A DNA stretch of 64,000 bases from Bugula neritina (GCA_964035545.1 OZ037768.1:7059241-7123240); one strand, 5' to 3'; counted from the stretch's first letter, positions 42,701 to 57,700 are shown. Notes: generated by a model not told the origin, from the sequence alone. Made by a program: numbers and translations.

Positions 42701-45700
42701 TTCTTTATTTTAAATTTATTTTTAATAAAGCCTTATTTGTACCACAAAGTCATGTGATATCAATATACCCTGGCAGTTTCAAAGGCAGGCATTGCTCTGG
42801 GCACTATTGTTGTACTCTCTGAACAAATGATATGTATAGATGCATTATGTTAGCTCTAGCTCCTTCTTGGTTTCTGTACTGCTTCCAATTCTTCTGATTG
42901 CTCTCTTGTGTGTTCACTACTGAGCATGAAATTATATGCTATGATGTTAGTTAGTAGTACCACTTAGCCATATGATATGTAACACTCATGTTCTATTAGA
43001 ACAAATCTGGGCTGTGTGATAATGGGTTGTCATGGCAACATGACCTCAAATTTTACCTGCTGCAACTGGTAGTAAGTATGTACTGGTACTAACCTATTTT
43101 ATGCATAGGACGTTACTTTTTGTATAGTACATGCACTAAAGACTTGAGTTATCAATAGTATAATTTAACACGGTACATTAGTTTGTGTTTTCCCCGAAAT
43201 AATTTGAATTTTAGTATAGCGACTGAGATTGTCAGTAAACGCAAGTGCTTGGTCACATGATCAACATCAGGTCACATGATTACCAACTTACAATATTTTG
43301 CTTATACTAAGTAACGTGTGATTAGAAGCACAGTTCACTATGCACAGAGTATACTCGGCACTTGTTTTTCATTATTTCAACCATTTATATACTTTTCTAA
43401 AATGTGAGTAGTTAGAAAAATTGACTAATTTGTAATAATTTTCAGGTAAATTTTGCTCTTTCAATATGCCAGCAGTTTAATCAAGTACGACTCTTTTAGA
43501 TAAAGCACCTTCCTTAAAGGCAAAGCTAAAAGACACAACGTGTGTGGAAAACGAGCCTGTGAGCTTAACAGCCGAGTTCAACAGAAAGGTTGTAGCTGAC
43601 AGTGTTCAGTGGTTTTTCAATGACAAACTTATCACACCATCAGATCGAGAGTACTCTATCATCACTGATGGAGCAACCTGCACCATCAAGCTCTTCAACC
43701 CCACACCCCAGACCTCCGGGAAATACACTGTCAATGCAGAAGGATGCACTTCTACTGCCAAACTTACTGTCAGACGTAAGACCTGTTTGCCCTCAATTCT
43801 TGAAAACGCAAATTTACGCCCACATTTACTTTCGCTGTTACATATTTCTGTCTTGATTAATAGCGTATCACGTTATTTATGATTCTTAGTGCTACTTCTA
43901 GTATTAGTGTCATTGCTCAGATTTTCCTAATTTCTTTGTTGCTATGCAATAGTAACCATATATGGAGAAACAATGGTGCTTTACCCGCATTCAACCCCTG
44001 ATTGCATGTGATTCACATTTGATTATGTAACTACTACCCCTCCTTTGGGCACATTTCCAGCTGAGCCTATCAGTGTTATGAAACCGCTCAAGGATGTCTG
44101 TGCCGTCGATGGTGAATCGGTGGAGTTTGTCTGCGAACTGTCTAAACCTGATTATAAGGTCACCTGGATGCAGGCTGACTTTGAAATACCTCTAGACAGC
44201 GATACATATAAACAGGAAACCGTTGGCACGCTGTATAAGTTAACCATACCAAAGGCTACTGTGGATATGACATCAAAATTCACTATCAAAGCTGGTGATG
44301 TCACATCCTGTGCAAACCTCACTGTATCAGGTGGGTGATGAGATGTGTTTTTATTTCTGTGTCGATTTTGCATTGTTGAGCTTTTATTGCATACAGTACA
44401 GACTACAGTACAGACGGAACATTGTGTGTTTTTTATTGAATAGATATGACTGTTGACTTCGACGTACCACTACCCGAGGAGTTGTCGGTCACTGAAGATG
44501 AGCCAATCACTCTAACCGTAACTTTGTCAAAGAACACACCAATTACCTGGACTAGAGATGATGAATCTATCAGTTTAGATGACTTACATTATAGTATTAC
44601 CCACACAGGCTCTACTCACACTCTTACTATCTCTAAAGCTACGTTAGATGACGCTGCTAAGTACTCTCTTATTGCTGGAGGACAGAAAACAGAAGTTGTT
44701 GTCAATGTCAAAGGTGTGTAAAGTTTTTTCATGTTTGTTGAAAAATTGTTATATATTCAACAGAGTGTATTTGTGTTTCTATTTCTATAAATTATATTTG
44801 TTTTGTACAAGACTTAGCAGTCTGTGATTGTTTAAACACTTGTTATGAAAAATAACATGTTCGCTGTACGTCTCCAGCTCTGCCATACTTCACGGAGCCA
44901 TTACCTGAGACCACCACAGTATATGATACCAAGAGTGTGGCACTGGAATGTCACATCTCAGAACCCGCTCCTGTTACATGGTTTAAGAATTCAGTAGAGA
45001 TTCCTGTTGGACATGAAGATTATATCATCAAGACTGGTAAGTGAAGAATTAAACATCTGTGAGATTAGATGATAGAGAGAAACGTAACGGTAACTGACAA
45101 GATGTTGAAAGTTTCAGAATTTTTTCTGCTGTTTTTAATTTTAGCTGCATTGAACGTTGGGTATTATAATCTCTGAGGACGCCAAAATAGAATTTTTTGT
45201 AATTGCTATTTTCCACTATAAATATTGTAAATCATTTATTCCAGAGGGCACAAAGTTGTCATTAGTGATTCCAAAAGCTACAATTGACCAGGAGGCCAGC
45301 TATTCTGTCAAACTCAATGAGAAAGTTACTCAAACACAACTTCTCGTGAAAGGTACGGTATTGTTACTTGACACAAATATAGCATAGAATAATCCTTATA
45401 TTGATGGCCTAGTTCATAATACTCCAAGGTTGAATTTTGCTGCATGTTTGTAGTCTTGAAAAACCAATAAATATGTTGTAGTTTTGATAACATTATTAAC
45501 GAGCTCAGTCATCAAGCTTAATCAGATATTTTGACAACAGCTTTTTTTGCATTTTTATCATTATTTAAAATAGTTTATACAGCTCCAAATATACATTTAT
45601 AATAAATGAACTTCGTGCTTTTAGATTAAACATGTTTTCCAATGCCTTGTGCAGATATCACAGTATGGAAATGTTGATGAGATAAAATTATTAGCTTTTC

Positions 45701-48700
45701 ACCATGCAAGCTTTCAGGTGTCTGTGCAGTTCTTATAACGTGTGCAATACTAAAACTATTTCAGAGGAGCCACTGATGATAGTGAAAGCTCTGAGAGATG
45801 TGACAGTTTCCGAGAACCAGCCATCTGTGCTGATATGTGAGCTGAACAAACCAGACGTACAAGTCCAGTGGACCAAAGGTGACCAGGTCATCAAAACCAC
45901 AGACTCTGTGAAAATCACTTCAGCTGGAGTTTTCCACACCTTGACTATTGAAAAGACAACTCTATCGGATGAAAACGAATACGTCTTAACAGCTGGAGAT
46001 GTATCTTGTAAAGCAGAAATTTTAGTTGATGGTAGGTTGACACAATTCTCCTAGCATTCCTGTATACTTAAATAAATTATGATATTCCCTTTTCGAAGTC
46101 TATGTACTATTATGTACTACTGATCTTTTGAAATAGTACTCGTATTAAAATACTTGCAGTGCTTATATTATTTTATTTGTTTTAAAATTTATAATAGTTG
46201 TTTATCAGTGTTTTTAGTAATTAAAAAAAAATTTTGCTTTTAAAATATTTGAGTTATTGATTTTGTAGAAGCTCCTGTTGAGTTTATAGTTCCGCTGAAA
46301 CCGTTGAATGTGATAGAAGGGAATCCTGCAACTTTCACCTGTGAACTAGGCGGGGTTTCCAGTGACATGCCCGTCACGTGGCTCAAGGATGGTAAAACTA
46401 TACCTGCGGATAGCAAAGACGTGGAGATGAAAACAGTCGGAAATATTCTCAGCCTGCATATACCCGCCACGGTTCTAGACGATGAAGCTGAATATGCTGT
46501 GGTTGTTGGCAAAAGCAGATCCAAAGCAGAACTGCTTGTTGACGGTATGTTTGCAAGCTTATGTTTATTGAAAATCACTGAGTCATATTTAACTGTTAGT
46601 CATTCTTACTAAAAGTGGAAATTAGTTTCTTTTGTACAGTGTTTATAAACAGACTGGTAAATAGTTGATATTATTTACAAATTTAAATATTTTTCTTTTT
46701 GTCTATATTTTCAGTTTGCCTAAAACTGGTAACAGTTTAAAACTAACTTTAGAAGCTAGGTATGTCTGTTTTTGCCGTTGCAAATCTGGGAAATTATTTA
46801 ATATACTACTGTGTTCTTTTGTGTATCAGAAGAGCCTGCGAGGTTCACCAAACAGCTTCAGCCACTGGAATGCGTAGAGAAAGAATCTGTAGAGTTTGTT
46901 TGTGAAGTCTCCAAGGAGACGGCGGTTGTTTGGAGTAAGAACGGCAGCCCACTGGAGGAGTGTGAGAGATACAAAGTGACCAGCACTGGACGAGTACACA
47001 AGCTGACTATATGTGAAGTTGACCTGGATGATGAGGCCGACTATTCTGTTGCTGCTGGGACAGTGACTTCTACCGCTGCTCTGTTAGTCGATGGTGAGTC
47101 GTTAATGGTTTTTAAAAAGTATTTTTATTTGTGCTCAAAATGTCGTCCTAAGCAGGGTATAATCATTATTGTGAAATAAAAAAAAATTTTAACAAAGTGC
47201 ATGATAGGAACAACTTAATGTTTTTCTAAAGTGTCTGAGCGTTCAGGTTTTTGCAGTTTTTCAGTAACAGATTTCTTGAAGAAAGGGTTCTAGGTTTTTT
47301 TAAAAGTTGTTTTTTATTAACAGGTTTTTATTTAACTAAGAACAATTACAAAAGCTGTTCCATTATTTTCACACACTATTTTGCAATTTTAAGAACCCCT
47401 AGACTGAATTTAGTAATTAGGTTGATACCTGAAACATGGCTGCAACATTTTTATAACCAAGGTAAACATTGTTTTAATCAGCATATGTGTTTACAGAAGA
47501 ACCAGTTGAACTTACAAGTGGCCTGCAAGATGTGACAGTAACACAGCTGCACTCAGTCGCAGAGTTTCGCTTGAAACTTTCGAAGGCCGATTGCAGCATC
47601 TCTTGGCTATGCGGGACCACACCTATAACTGATGGGCCTAAGTATACGACTGGAGTAGATGACCTTGTGCCATTCCTCAAGGTCAAGGATGTTAGTGGTG
47701 CTGATGAGGGAATATTCTCAGTTAAGGTTGATGACCTCTCTTCACAGGCGAAGCTTCTAGTCCAAGGTATAGGAGTCTGATTCTGCAACCAGAAGTTGTG
47801 TTCAAAAGAGTCATTGGAATAGATGGCATGACAGTGAAATGTGTTGGCTTTTTGCAGTAGTTGAATTAAATTTTGCTCCAAAATGCATATAATTATGAAC
47901 TATGAATATATTTTTATACACTAAATTAATTGGACATTCAGACTGTCTGCTTTAAAACCTCATGTTTTACTGACATTTTATATTTCTCATCTAAAATCAT
48001 GAAATTGTAATTTTTAGCTATCTGTGTGACTTTGTCCAACTGATTTATTTTTGTAAATCATTTTAAATATTTTTGTATAAGTTTAATATGACTGAAATGT
48101 AATTTGAATGACATTCGTTACTTTTGCAGTTTCACCCAAGATTTTGAATGTGCAGAAGGAATTCGTACTGAAGGCAGGTCAGCCCCTGGAGCTGGTAATG
48201 CCATTCGAAGCTTATCCTAAACCTGAAGTTTCTGTAGAGATGAATGGTGCACCGCTAACTGCAACTACTCCACACACTCTCAGTGTTGTAGACGATACTG
48301 TACATCTCAAGCTACCCAAAGTCACTAGACCTGAACAGTGTGGAGTGTTTAATCTTCAGCTCACTAATCCATATGGAGAAGACACTGTTTCTGTCTCTGT
48401 TGACATTCTTGGTAAGAAAATTAATTATTTTTGATGTTGTTAGTGTTTAAACTTTTGCACTATTTTGTTATCAGTTTTTTTATTGCTACCTTCATATCAG
48501 CACATAATTATACAGCTTATTTGAGATTTACAAAATATGCAGCTTCTGTTAAATAATTTTTGCTAACATTGCTGAGATCTATCTATCTTTACAGACAAAG
48601 GCATAAAACAAAAGCAGAAATGTAGTTCATAATAATAAAATTACCATATTTATTTTTAAGAGTATCCAACAAAAATAATAATTAATTATTTTTAGATCTA

Positions 48701-51700
48701 TGAAAATCAATTTTTAAATTTTTAAATAATGTATTGTCCCTTTATTTCCATCTATCTGCAATGCGAAAAATAAAAACATAATGTTTAGAATTATCTTAGT
48801 ATTAATTTCAACTTGTTGTATTAAATCCAAGCATTCAATGTTCCAATTGCCAGCTGTTTGTTCTAGACAAGCCATCGTCACCGAAGGAAGTTTCAGTAAC
48901 GGAATACGGGCCAACATTTGCAGAGCTGAGCTGGACTGCTCCAGAAGATGATGGTGGCTCCCCAATTACCTCCTACATAGTTGAGAGAAAGGACGTGACC
49001 AGAACTGCATGGATACGAGTGAATGAAGTGCCACACAATGTGCTGACGTGCTCAGCCCGGCAGCTTGTGGAAGGCAACCAATACCTGTTCAGAGTCACTG
49101 CTGCCAATGAGGTTGGCGAGGGATTGCCATGCATAACATCTCAACCCATGACAGCTAAATGTCCTTTTGGTAAGTTATTAAAATAGAGTAGTGCTGCTAA
49201 GTTTGTAGACTATAACGAAAAGTTAAATAAATACTTGATAGAATCTTGGTCATCTCGCATGGATCAAACTCTGGTCAAAATTAGCTTAAAGTTATTTACA
49301 ATATGGCAACATTGTCAAAAAAATATACAATTTTACAATTTCAAATGCACATTTTTTAAACAAATTATAGTAAAAGTATTTGTAAAATTAGTAATAGTAA
49401 TAGGCCTATTGATCTTTGACATAGGTTATTGCGTACTACTTTACTAAAATTGCAAAGAGCTGTTGTGCTTTTAGTTGAACGTGTGAAAAAGGAACCGTGG
49501 TTAATTTTTTATTTTCATATTTAAAATGTTTTTACAACTATAAATTACACTATGCTATAAAAATAACTATTTCTTATTGCAGATGTGCCCAGTGCACCGC
49601 AGAACCTTGAGGTAGTGGAAACAACTCCAACATGTTTCACCATACAGTTTGAAGCACCAGAGTCCGATGGTGGATCTCCTATCACCAGTTATGTGATAGA
49701 GCGACAGCAGACCAACAGGTCAGTATGCTGACTATCTGCCCTTGACCTTAGTACACTCGGTAGACATATTGTGCTCATATGTATTGCAGAGTCTAACAGC
49801 CTCTATATACTTGCAGCACTCGATGGACAAGAGTGAATAAACACAAGACTCTAGAGCTAGTACAGCCTGTAGACGTGTATGAAGGTCTGAACTATCTCAT
49901 CCGGGTTTCTGCTGAAAACGCAGCAGGTCAAGGTCCATCCTGTGAGCCAATAGGACCTCTGCTAGCTCAAGCTCCTATCGGTATGCATAGCTTAATGTTG
50001 TCCATCTGTGAAGATTGTCACCGTTTAATACTCATATTTACTTGTTCAGTTTGACTTATGTTTAATTCTGTTGTTTACGTACAGTAGCAGATGAGAAACC
50101 TCGTAAGTATAGAACTACAGTCTGTGTACATGCAGTTGTTGGCTCATAAGCTCTGCATGGCAAACTTTTATTCTCACCTATGTGTCATGTTAAATCTTTA
50201 AGTATCTTTGTTAGAAGTTGCTATAATTAATGACTTTTAACTAGTTCTAACGCTTATTACTAATAATTGATTAAATTATCAATCTTGAATTTATTTTGTA
50301 ATAATGCAAGAAATATAGTGTTAATATGTTTGGTAATCAACATAAATGCAATAAATTTTGTTTGATTTGGCAATTTACATTAACAAATGCTGTCACAGCA
50401 CTTGTGGTTAATAAACACGAATTTTGTCTACAACACCGAGTGTTAATATAAGTATGTTATTGTCGGTCTGTGTAAACATTATCTTTCTACTGTTTCTTGC
50501 ACTGCATGCCCAGCTATACATGTGATGTATGATTAATATAGTATGACAATGTTTTTGCTAGTAAATAATATGTTATTCTAAGGATATACATATTATATTA
50601 ATACTCTTATAATAGTGTAAACAATTTATATATTTTCTATTGAGATATTTGTGAATATACTTTTTATGCATAAATCAACATATACTGTAAACTGTGATTA
50701 GCAATTATAATTGGAAATAGTAAATTTTGAGCTGTTACTTTGAATTATCATGAAGGGACTAAAAGTAAATAGCCATTAGGTAAATAGTTGAATTTATTTT
50801 TTTTTGCAGTTCCGGTAGAGTTTGTTGTGCCACTTAAAGATGTAGACGTGAAGGAAGGCAAGACGGCTGTGCTAACTTGTGAAGTTAACAAAGCAGATGC
50901 TCCTGCCATATGGTGTAAAGATGGTGAACAGATAACTCCCAATGAGAAATACACAGTCACTGTCGAGAACTACACACACAACCTCATTATATCCGATTGT
51001 GATATATCAGACGACTCCGAATATACAATAACAATCGATGAACATACTTCTGTTGGCAACGTTTTTGTTGAAGGTATTAGAAATTCTCACACATTTATGT
51101 GTATCTAATCATCACTTTTTATGTGTATCTAATAGCTAGTTACTGTTTTAGTTATATAGCTAAAAAGTATTATGATCTGAATGAGTAATTGAACTATTGT
51201 TTTTAATTGTGTTTAATTTCTAATCGAAAACTTTTTTATTGAAATTATAAAATTTCCATTGCGTCAACTTTTTTAAAGTATAGTCTTTTGCGTTGTACAT
51301 GCCTGTATCTAATACTATGACTCAAACTATTTCTATACACTTACAGAGGATGTGGTGGGTATTGTGAAGGGATTAGAAGACCAAACTGCTAATCAGTTAG
51401 ATATCAATGTGTCATTCACTTGTGAATTGAGTAAACCCAATGTCAAGGTCACATGGTACAAAGGGAAGACACCAGTAACCAACACTGACAAATATACAAT
51501 AACAAATGTTGACTGTCACTACACTTTACTCATTAGAGGAGTTAGACCAGATGATGAGAGTGACTACACTGTGGAGGTTAAAGGAAAGAAATCCACCGCT
51601 GAGCTTTTCATAGATGGTAAAGTTGTGCTTTGTTGTTAAGTCTATCTTATATGTTATAGTATTTTACAGGTTTCTCTTGCTACTCATTAAAATTGTGTAT

Positions 51701-54700
51701 AAAAGTTAGTCTGTGGAATAATTGTAAATGATGGAATGAGAGCATGAGACCAATATTTTAATATAAATTGGCAGCACTTGCAGCCGCTGATGACCTACTA
51801 AAACTAGGTATAACTAAAATTATGCAAATATGGTCAATTCATCAACACAGTTTATAAATTGAATGATACTAACTAAAACTAGTTGAAGCATTGCTTACTC
51901 AAAATGATAAATTATGGTTTAGGTTTGCCACAAGCAACATAGCTTTTACTCTCTAACAGGGTTGCTATTTGTTTTCTCTCTGTTGTCAAACACGAAACTT
52001 TCTATTTACTCTCAGTTGCCCCTGAACTGACCCTGGATGAGAGTTGGAGCAGGAAAGTCACCCTACGAGCTGGTAAGAGTAGGACGTACAAGATTCCGTA
52101 CACGGGACATCCAGAGCCAAAGATTGAGTGGACGTTCAACGGCAGCAGTCAGCTGCCTGCTACGGTGACTACAGCCGCAGACGACAGAGATATTACCATG
52201 AGCTTGAAGAATGTAGTTAGGAAAGATACTGGACTCTACACTCTACATGTAAGCATTAGATGTTCAAGTAAATTGAAATTAGTTGAAACAAATTGTATTT
52301 CCAGAATAATTGTCATTCTTTTATCTTGATTATGTCGAGTCATAACTTTATTTAAAAATTCAGCAAAATCAAAGCTCTTCTTAAATATTGTTAAAAGGTT
52401 AAATTAGATTAAGTGCACTACTATATATGTTACCAGCGTTAGGCAAGGAGTTCCTCCTTATATTAGTTATGCGCTTGTAGAATGTATATATGCTAACTTC
52501 TACTTATCTGTATGTGACACAGGTGTACAATGATATTGGTGAGACGACAGGCAAACTGGATTTAGAGGTTGTGGATTGCCCAACTAGTCCTAAGGACCTT
52601 GCAGTTGATAATATCTCAGAGGATTCCGTTTCATTGAGTTGGAATGTTCCGAATGATGACGGTGGATCTCCTATCACTGGATATCTTGTGGAAAAGAGAG
52701 ATGCTAACCGGTATATATCTACATGTGTTGTCTGTTTAGAAACTCACGCAAGTTTAAAGTCACTATTCCTGTGAGAACCCAGCTGTTGGAAAGGGTTTTT
52801 TTAAATGTGGGCTGAAGACTCATTATTCATATGTGGCACGGGAGTAATTATGACTAGATGCTCTTTCTAACGTCACCAATGGTCTTTACTGGAGATCGAA
52901 CCCATGACCTCGGGTTTACTAAGCCAGCGCTCTAGCCTCTAGACCACGGCTGCTCCCTTTGTGTTAGCTGCTTTGTTCCTTGCAAGATATTTTGGTATTC
53001 AATATTCATGTTCAGGTTTGATAGATATGCAGATATTTTAGAACAGGTTTTACAGTAACTAGAGATTATATTATATACTGTCGGGTAATTTGAGAGTTTG
53101 TTGCAGGCGTACTTGGCAGACGTTGGAGACTGTGCCAGAGCTAGCCTGTGTTGCAAGTCAACTGGTAGAAGACAACTCCTATGTGTTCCGAGTGTCTGCT
53201 GTGAATGAGTACGGTGCCAGTGAACCTGTAGAACTGCTCAAACCTGTGACGGCAACAAGTAGTATTGGTAAGTTTAGTCAGAGATGGATGTGTTTTTTTT
53301 ATTTAATCTCATCATCATCGGGAATAAAAACAGTTCGTTTGGACAATAAATACTTGTTTCTCACTTGTTATATCAAAAGTTCAATATGCAGTAATTAGAG
53401 CAAACACTAAATGTAAGGAAACAAAGAAAGTTAAATATTTACTATGGAAATTATTTCGCTTAAGCTTTTTGTTTTTGTTTGTTATTTAAAAAATTTGTGT
53501 GTTTGGTGGCATCTTAACAGCAGCAACATAAATATATATATACATAAATATATATATATACATATATATAAATACAAATATGTATATCAATCCAATCAAC
53601 GCTGTATTTCTGCCGTTAGCCGTGCCAGATGCTCCGGGAGCTCCTGTTGTGTCAGATGTGACAGCAACTACATGCCAACTGTCTTGGACATCACCGGAGT
53701 ATGATGGTGGAAGTGCCGTCATTGGCTACTTCTTAGAAAGACAGTCTGATATCAGTCCTCGCTGGATTCGAATCAATAAGAGTGCGGTTAATGACACCTC
53801 CCTATCTGTCAATGATTTAGTCGAAGGAACTGAGTATATATTCAGAGCCATTGCTATTAACAAGAAGGGAGAAAGTAAACCCAGTCTTCCTTCAGAGAAC
53901 ACTCTTGCTAAAAATCCAATTGGTAAGTTGAAATCAATTATTTTAGAAAATTTATATTATTTATATTCTTGTTGCTAAGTACGATGAAATATTTTGTGTT
54001 ATGTTTTCAAGTTTTTTTGTTAATTTTGTTCGATAAGTTTCATTTTACAGATGAATTCCCATTTCAACTAAGTTACTATGTTACTATGATTTGTATTTTG
54101 AGACAGTGTCAGCAATAATGAGGAGCAGCAGAAGCACCCTGTAAATGACCTACACATTTCTCAGATACTTAGGCTACCTACTCTTTCTGTTACCTGCTTC
54201 ACTCTTTCATTCAAATACCATTCCAATCCAAATATTCCAAGTTTCAATTCAGTGCAATACTTATAGTCCCTGAAATTCATTCTATTAGTTCATATTATTT
54301 ACTTTAAACTTACATGTGGCTGATGAATATATTTTATTGTCTAGCTTTTATGTTAGCATTTGGTGGCGGCCAACATAATGTTGAGTTTTTATTTTTATTT
54401 CTTCATGTTGGAGTTTGAAACCGGACAAAGTTTGGTAAACTGCCAAATAGTTAATATATTCAACTGCCTTACTAGTTTATGTCTTTATTAATATACGTTG
54501 ATTTCTGAGTCATGGCATTGTACTATTTTTAAGCGAGTTTGTTTACATTCCTGATGTAGATGTGCCAGGTGCGCCTAGCATACCGGAAGTGTGTGAGATC
54601 ACAGATGAGAGTATGACAATCAAGTGGACATCTCCAGAGTACAACGGAGGTGCTCCTATCAACCGCTATACAGTGGAGTACATGAAACAGGGAGATAATA

Positions 54701-57700
54701 AATGGGTGCCACTGGAGACAGGTGGCCGGGGGTTGTCCTACACCGTGCAAGGCCTACAAAAAGGGGCTGGCTACTTATTTAGAGTGTCTGCGACTAACAA
54801 GGTATAGTTTTTGACGCCGAAGCCATATAATATGCATTTGTTAGTAAATAATTTGATATTTTATTCTTTTAAGTTTGTGTTTCTCAAAAAAAGTTACAAT
54901 GTTCAGTATTTAAATTTGAATTTATACTCGTTATTCTCAAATATTTTTAAAACGTTGTAATCTTTCGCTAAACAGTCTGGTACTGGAGAGCCGTCCATTG
55001 TCCATCCTGATAACTATACCATCTGTCAAGCTCCAGTGGTTGGTGATCTGCCAGAGATTCTTCACCCACTGGAAGACATCACGGTGATCGCACCTGAGCC
55101 AATTCTCCTGGAATGTGACCTTGATGTAGGGGAACCAGCAGCAGAAGTTGAATGGTGAGTTTTGCATAAATGGTTTACGGCATAAATGGTTTGTGGAGTC
55201 ATAAAATACCATAGATTTGTTACTTGTCACACAACCAATCGGCTATACTTGTTATAAACATATCAATTAGGTATAAAAATGGAAAGCGAATGGTAAAGGA
55301 AAAAAGAATAAAAAGAAAGGTTAATGCAGATGAAGAATTGGCTAGCCTAGAAATTACGGATTCAAAGCTGTCTGACGCAGGCACCTACAAGATGTTAGTC
55401 ACCAACAAGTTGGGATCTGTTGACTGCAGCTGTGTGGTTACAGTTCACTGTAAGTATGATGAAGACGCCATCTTGTTGTCTTGTAAGCATGAAGAGTAGG
55501 TGTAAAGAGGTGATTTTTTAACTTTAATAAACCAAGTTATTTAAAACGTAACTGAGTTTACTTCATACTACCTTAATAACTCTGTATCAGAGTTGGTTGT
55601 ATACAATATCCCTTAGCTTCTGGACTAATATGTAAATATTCTTAGTATGCTCATATTTTGTGGAGTTCATAAGCTGTAATTTTAAATGATTAATTTTTAT
55701 TAAATTGATGATGTAAGCAATTTATATAGTGTTGCTTATGTGAATTTCTCTACCTTGATGTCGTTACTTTCATGTACATCAGGATGCGTTCATTCAGATA
55801 CCAACTGAAGATATTGATCTGTTGTCCTCTATTACTAGGTAAACCTACGTTGACATATGACCAAGCTCAGCTCTCTACTACGCAGCAGATTGGTTCTAGT
55901 CTAACAATACCAGTACAAGTTGCGGGTTTCCCTGTTCCAACTGTGGAGTGGACTTTCTCTGGCAAACCAGTGAATGAGTCATACGTCAGCACCGACAGCA
56001 CCTCTACTAATCTGTCGATCAAACATCTTGAGCCTCAACATAATGGAGTTTTCAGCGTTAAAGCATCTAATGTGGCAGGAGAGACAACTGCTGAGTTTGA
56101 AATAATATTGAATGGTTAGTTTTGTTGAAGTATAAAGTATTGTAAGGGATTTGCTGTGATATCAAAATTTTTAGAATTTTTTTGTGATTTTTCTTTATAT
56201 TTTCGCTACTCTATAATAGCTGTGTTGTATGGAGGTATTCTCTCTAATAGTACGCGGTCTATCACTCCTATTTTTATTCTCAGAGACATTGTGAACAGGT
56301 TGAGGCATTGCTTGGTTTACTACTTTATTCCATATTCCATTGCTTGATTTTGGTAGCATTTTTAACTTTACTTAAAAATGCTGTAACTATTTACTAAATT
56401 TTTCTTTAGACAAGCCAGCACCACCTCAGAATCTGGTAGTAACCTCTTTCACAAAAGACTCCATTTCCATCTCATGGACAGCACCTACCTCTGATGGTGG
56501 GTCGCCTTTGACTTCTTATATAGTTGAAAGACGTGATGTGAAAAAGAACACATGGATGACTGCCGGCACCGTTAAACCCGATACTTTAGAGTTTACAGTC
56601 ACCAAGTTGATTGAAGGAAATGATTACATCATCAGAGTGTTTGCTGAGAATGCTGTTGGGGCCAGCGAGCCTGCTGAGACTGAGCCCACTACAGCTAAAG
56701 TACCATTTGGTAAGTATCATCTAGTATTATAGAATTTCAAATACGTTTATTTATATCAACAATCATCAACATATGGGATACACTTGTTTTTTGTATAAAT
56801 TTGCTTGTCATATAGGCCTGTGTATATAACCTTTACTTGAGATAGTTTTGTAATCATTTTTTATGAAGCCTTGCCATTTCTTGTAGACAAGCCAAGTGCA
56901 CCTAAAGACCTGACTGTCACAGACGTTACTGGGTCAGCGGCTGTTTTAAGCTGGAGTCCTCCTGACTCAGATGGAGGCTCTCCTGTATTCAACTATGTGG
57001 TGGAGAAGAGTACGACTACCAGCGGCCGGTGGGTGAGAGCCAGCAAGTCTACGATCCCTGACACTGAAGTTACTCTTTCTGATTTAATCGAAGGAGCCAA
57101 CTATGGATTCAGAGTTTCTGCTGAAAACGAGGCTGGTGTGGGACCACCATGTAAACCAATTGGCCCTGTTGAAATTAAAGAGCCTACAGGTTTGCAAACT
57201 TGTATATTTAAAATATACTCACGGCGTTTCTACTTTTTTGTTGCTATAAAGGCTCAAATATGGTAATTATAATAATATTATTATAGCATTGAAATAATAT
57301 AATAAAAATAAATAAAGTAAACTTATATTTCAAACCCCACTGTATTCATCTTTAGAGTCAATTGTTTCTAGTGATGTTACTAGCCCTAAGGATATTATAT
57401 TAAAACTATGGTATTAATTCAACATTTTCATTATTACTATATCGATAGTATTAAAATGTGTTTTATATTTTTAGTGGCTGTGACGTTTATAACACCGCTA
57501 ACTGACATTGACTGCAAGGAAGAAGAAACTGTAACTTTCACCTGTGAAATCAACAAAGAAGGCTGCACATCAGAATGGAGAAAAGATGGTGAGCCTCTTG
57601 CTGCCGAGCCTCGGTTTGAGACTAAAGTCAGCGGTACTGAGCATTCTCTGACCATCTGTGACGTGACCCTGGATGACGAAGCTGACTATACTGTAGTTAT

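Larger units (their letters stand above)
50810..57189 (+). repeat. Super-repeat 1: Ig-Ig-Ig-Fn-Fn-Fn-Ig-Ig-Fn-Fn (intron-rich copy)
   Basis: Ten domains (Ig32, Ig33, Ig34, Fn3, Fn4, Fn5, Ig35, Ig36, Fn6, Fn7) encoded by 13 exons plus one possible microexon. The same order recurs at 57475 and 61239. Class-specific words align position by position, for example K-A-G or R-A-G in the third Ig, V-P-D-x-P or A-P-G-A-P in the middle Fn domains, and A-E-N-x-A-G in the last Fn. Confidence 0.85.

Noticed and set aside
46715-46728. Microexon-like piece after a ttttcag acceptor in the Ig28-Ig29 intron
   Set aside because: It is 14 bases long and would break the phase-1 frame.
48595-48621. 27-nt phase-1 piece (D-K-G-I-K-Q-K-Q-K) in the Ig31-Fn1 intron
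   Set aside because: The donor gtagtt is poor and the composition is basic, unlike the other microexons. It shows how often such matches arise by chance.
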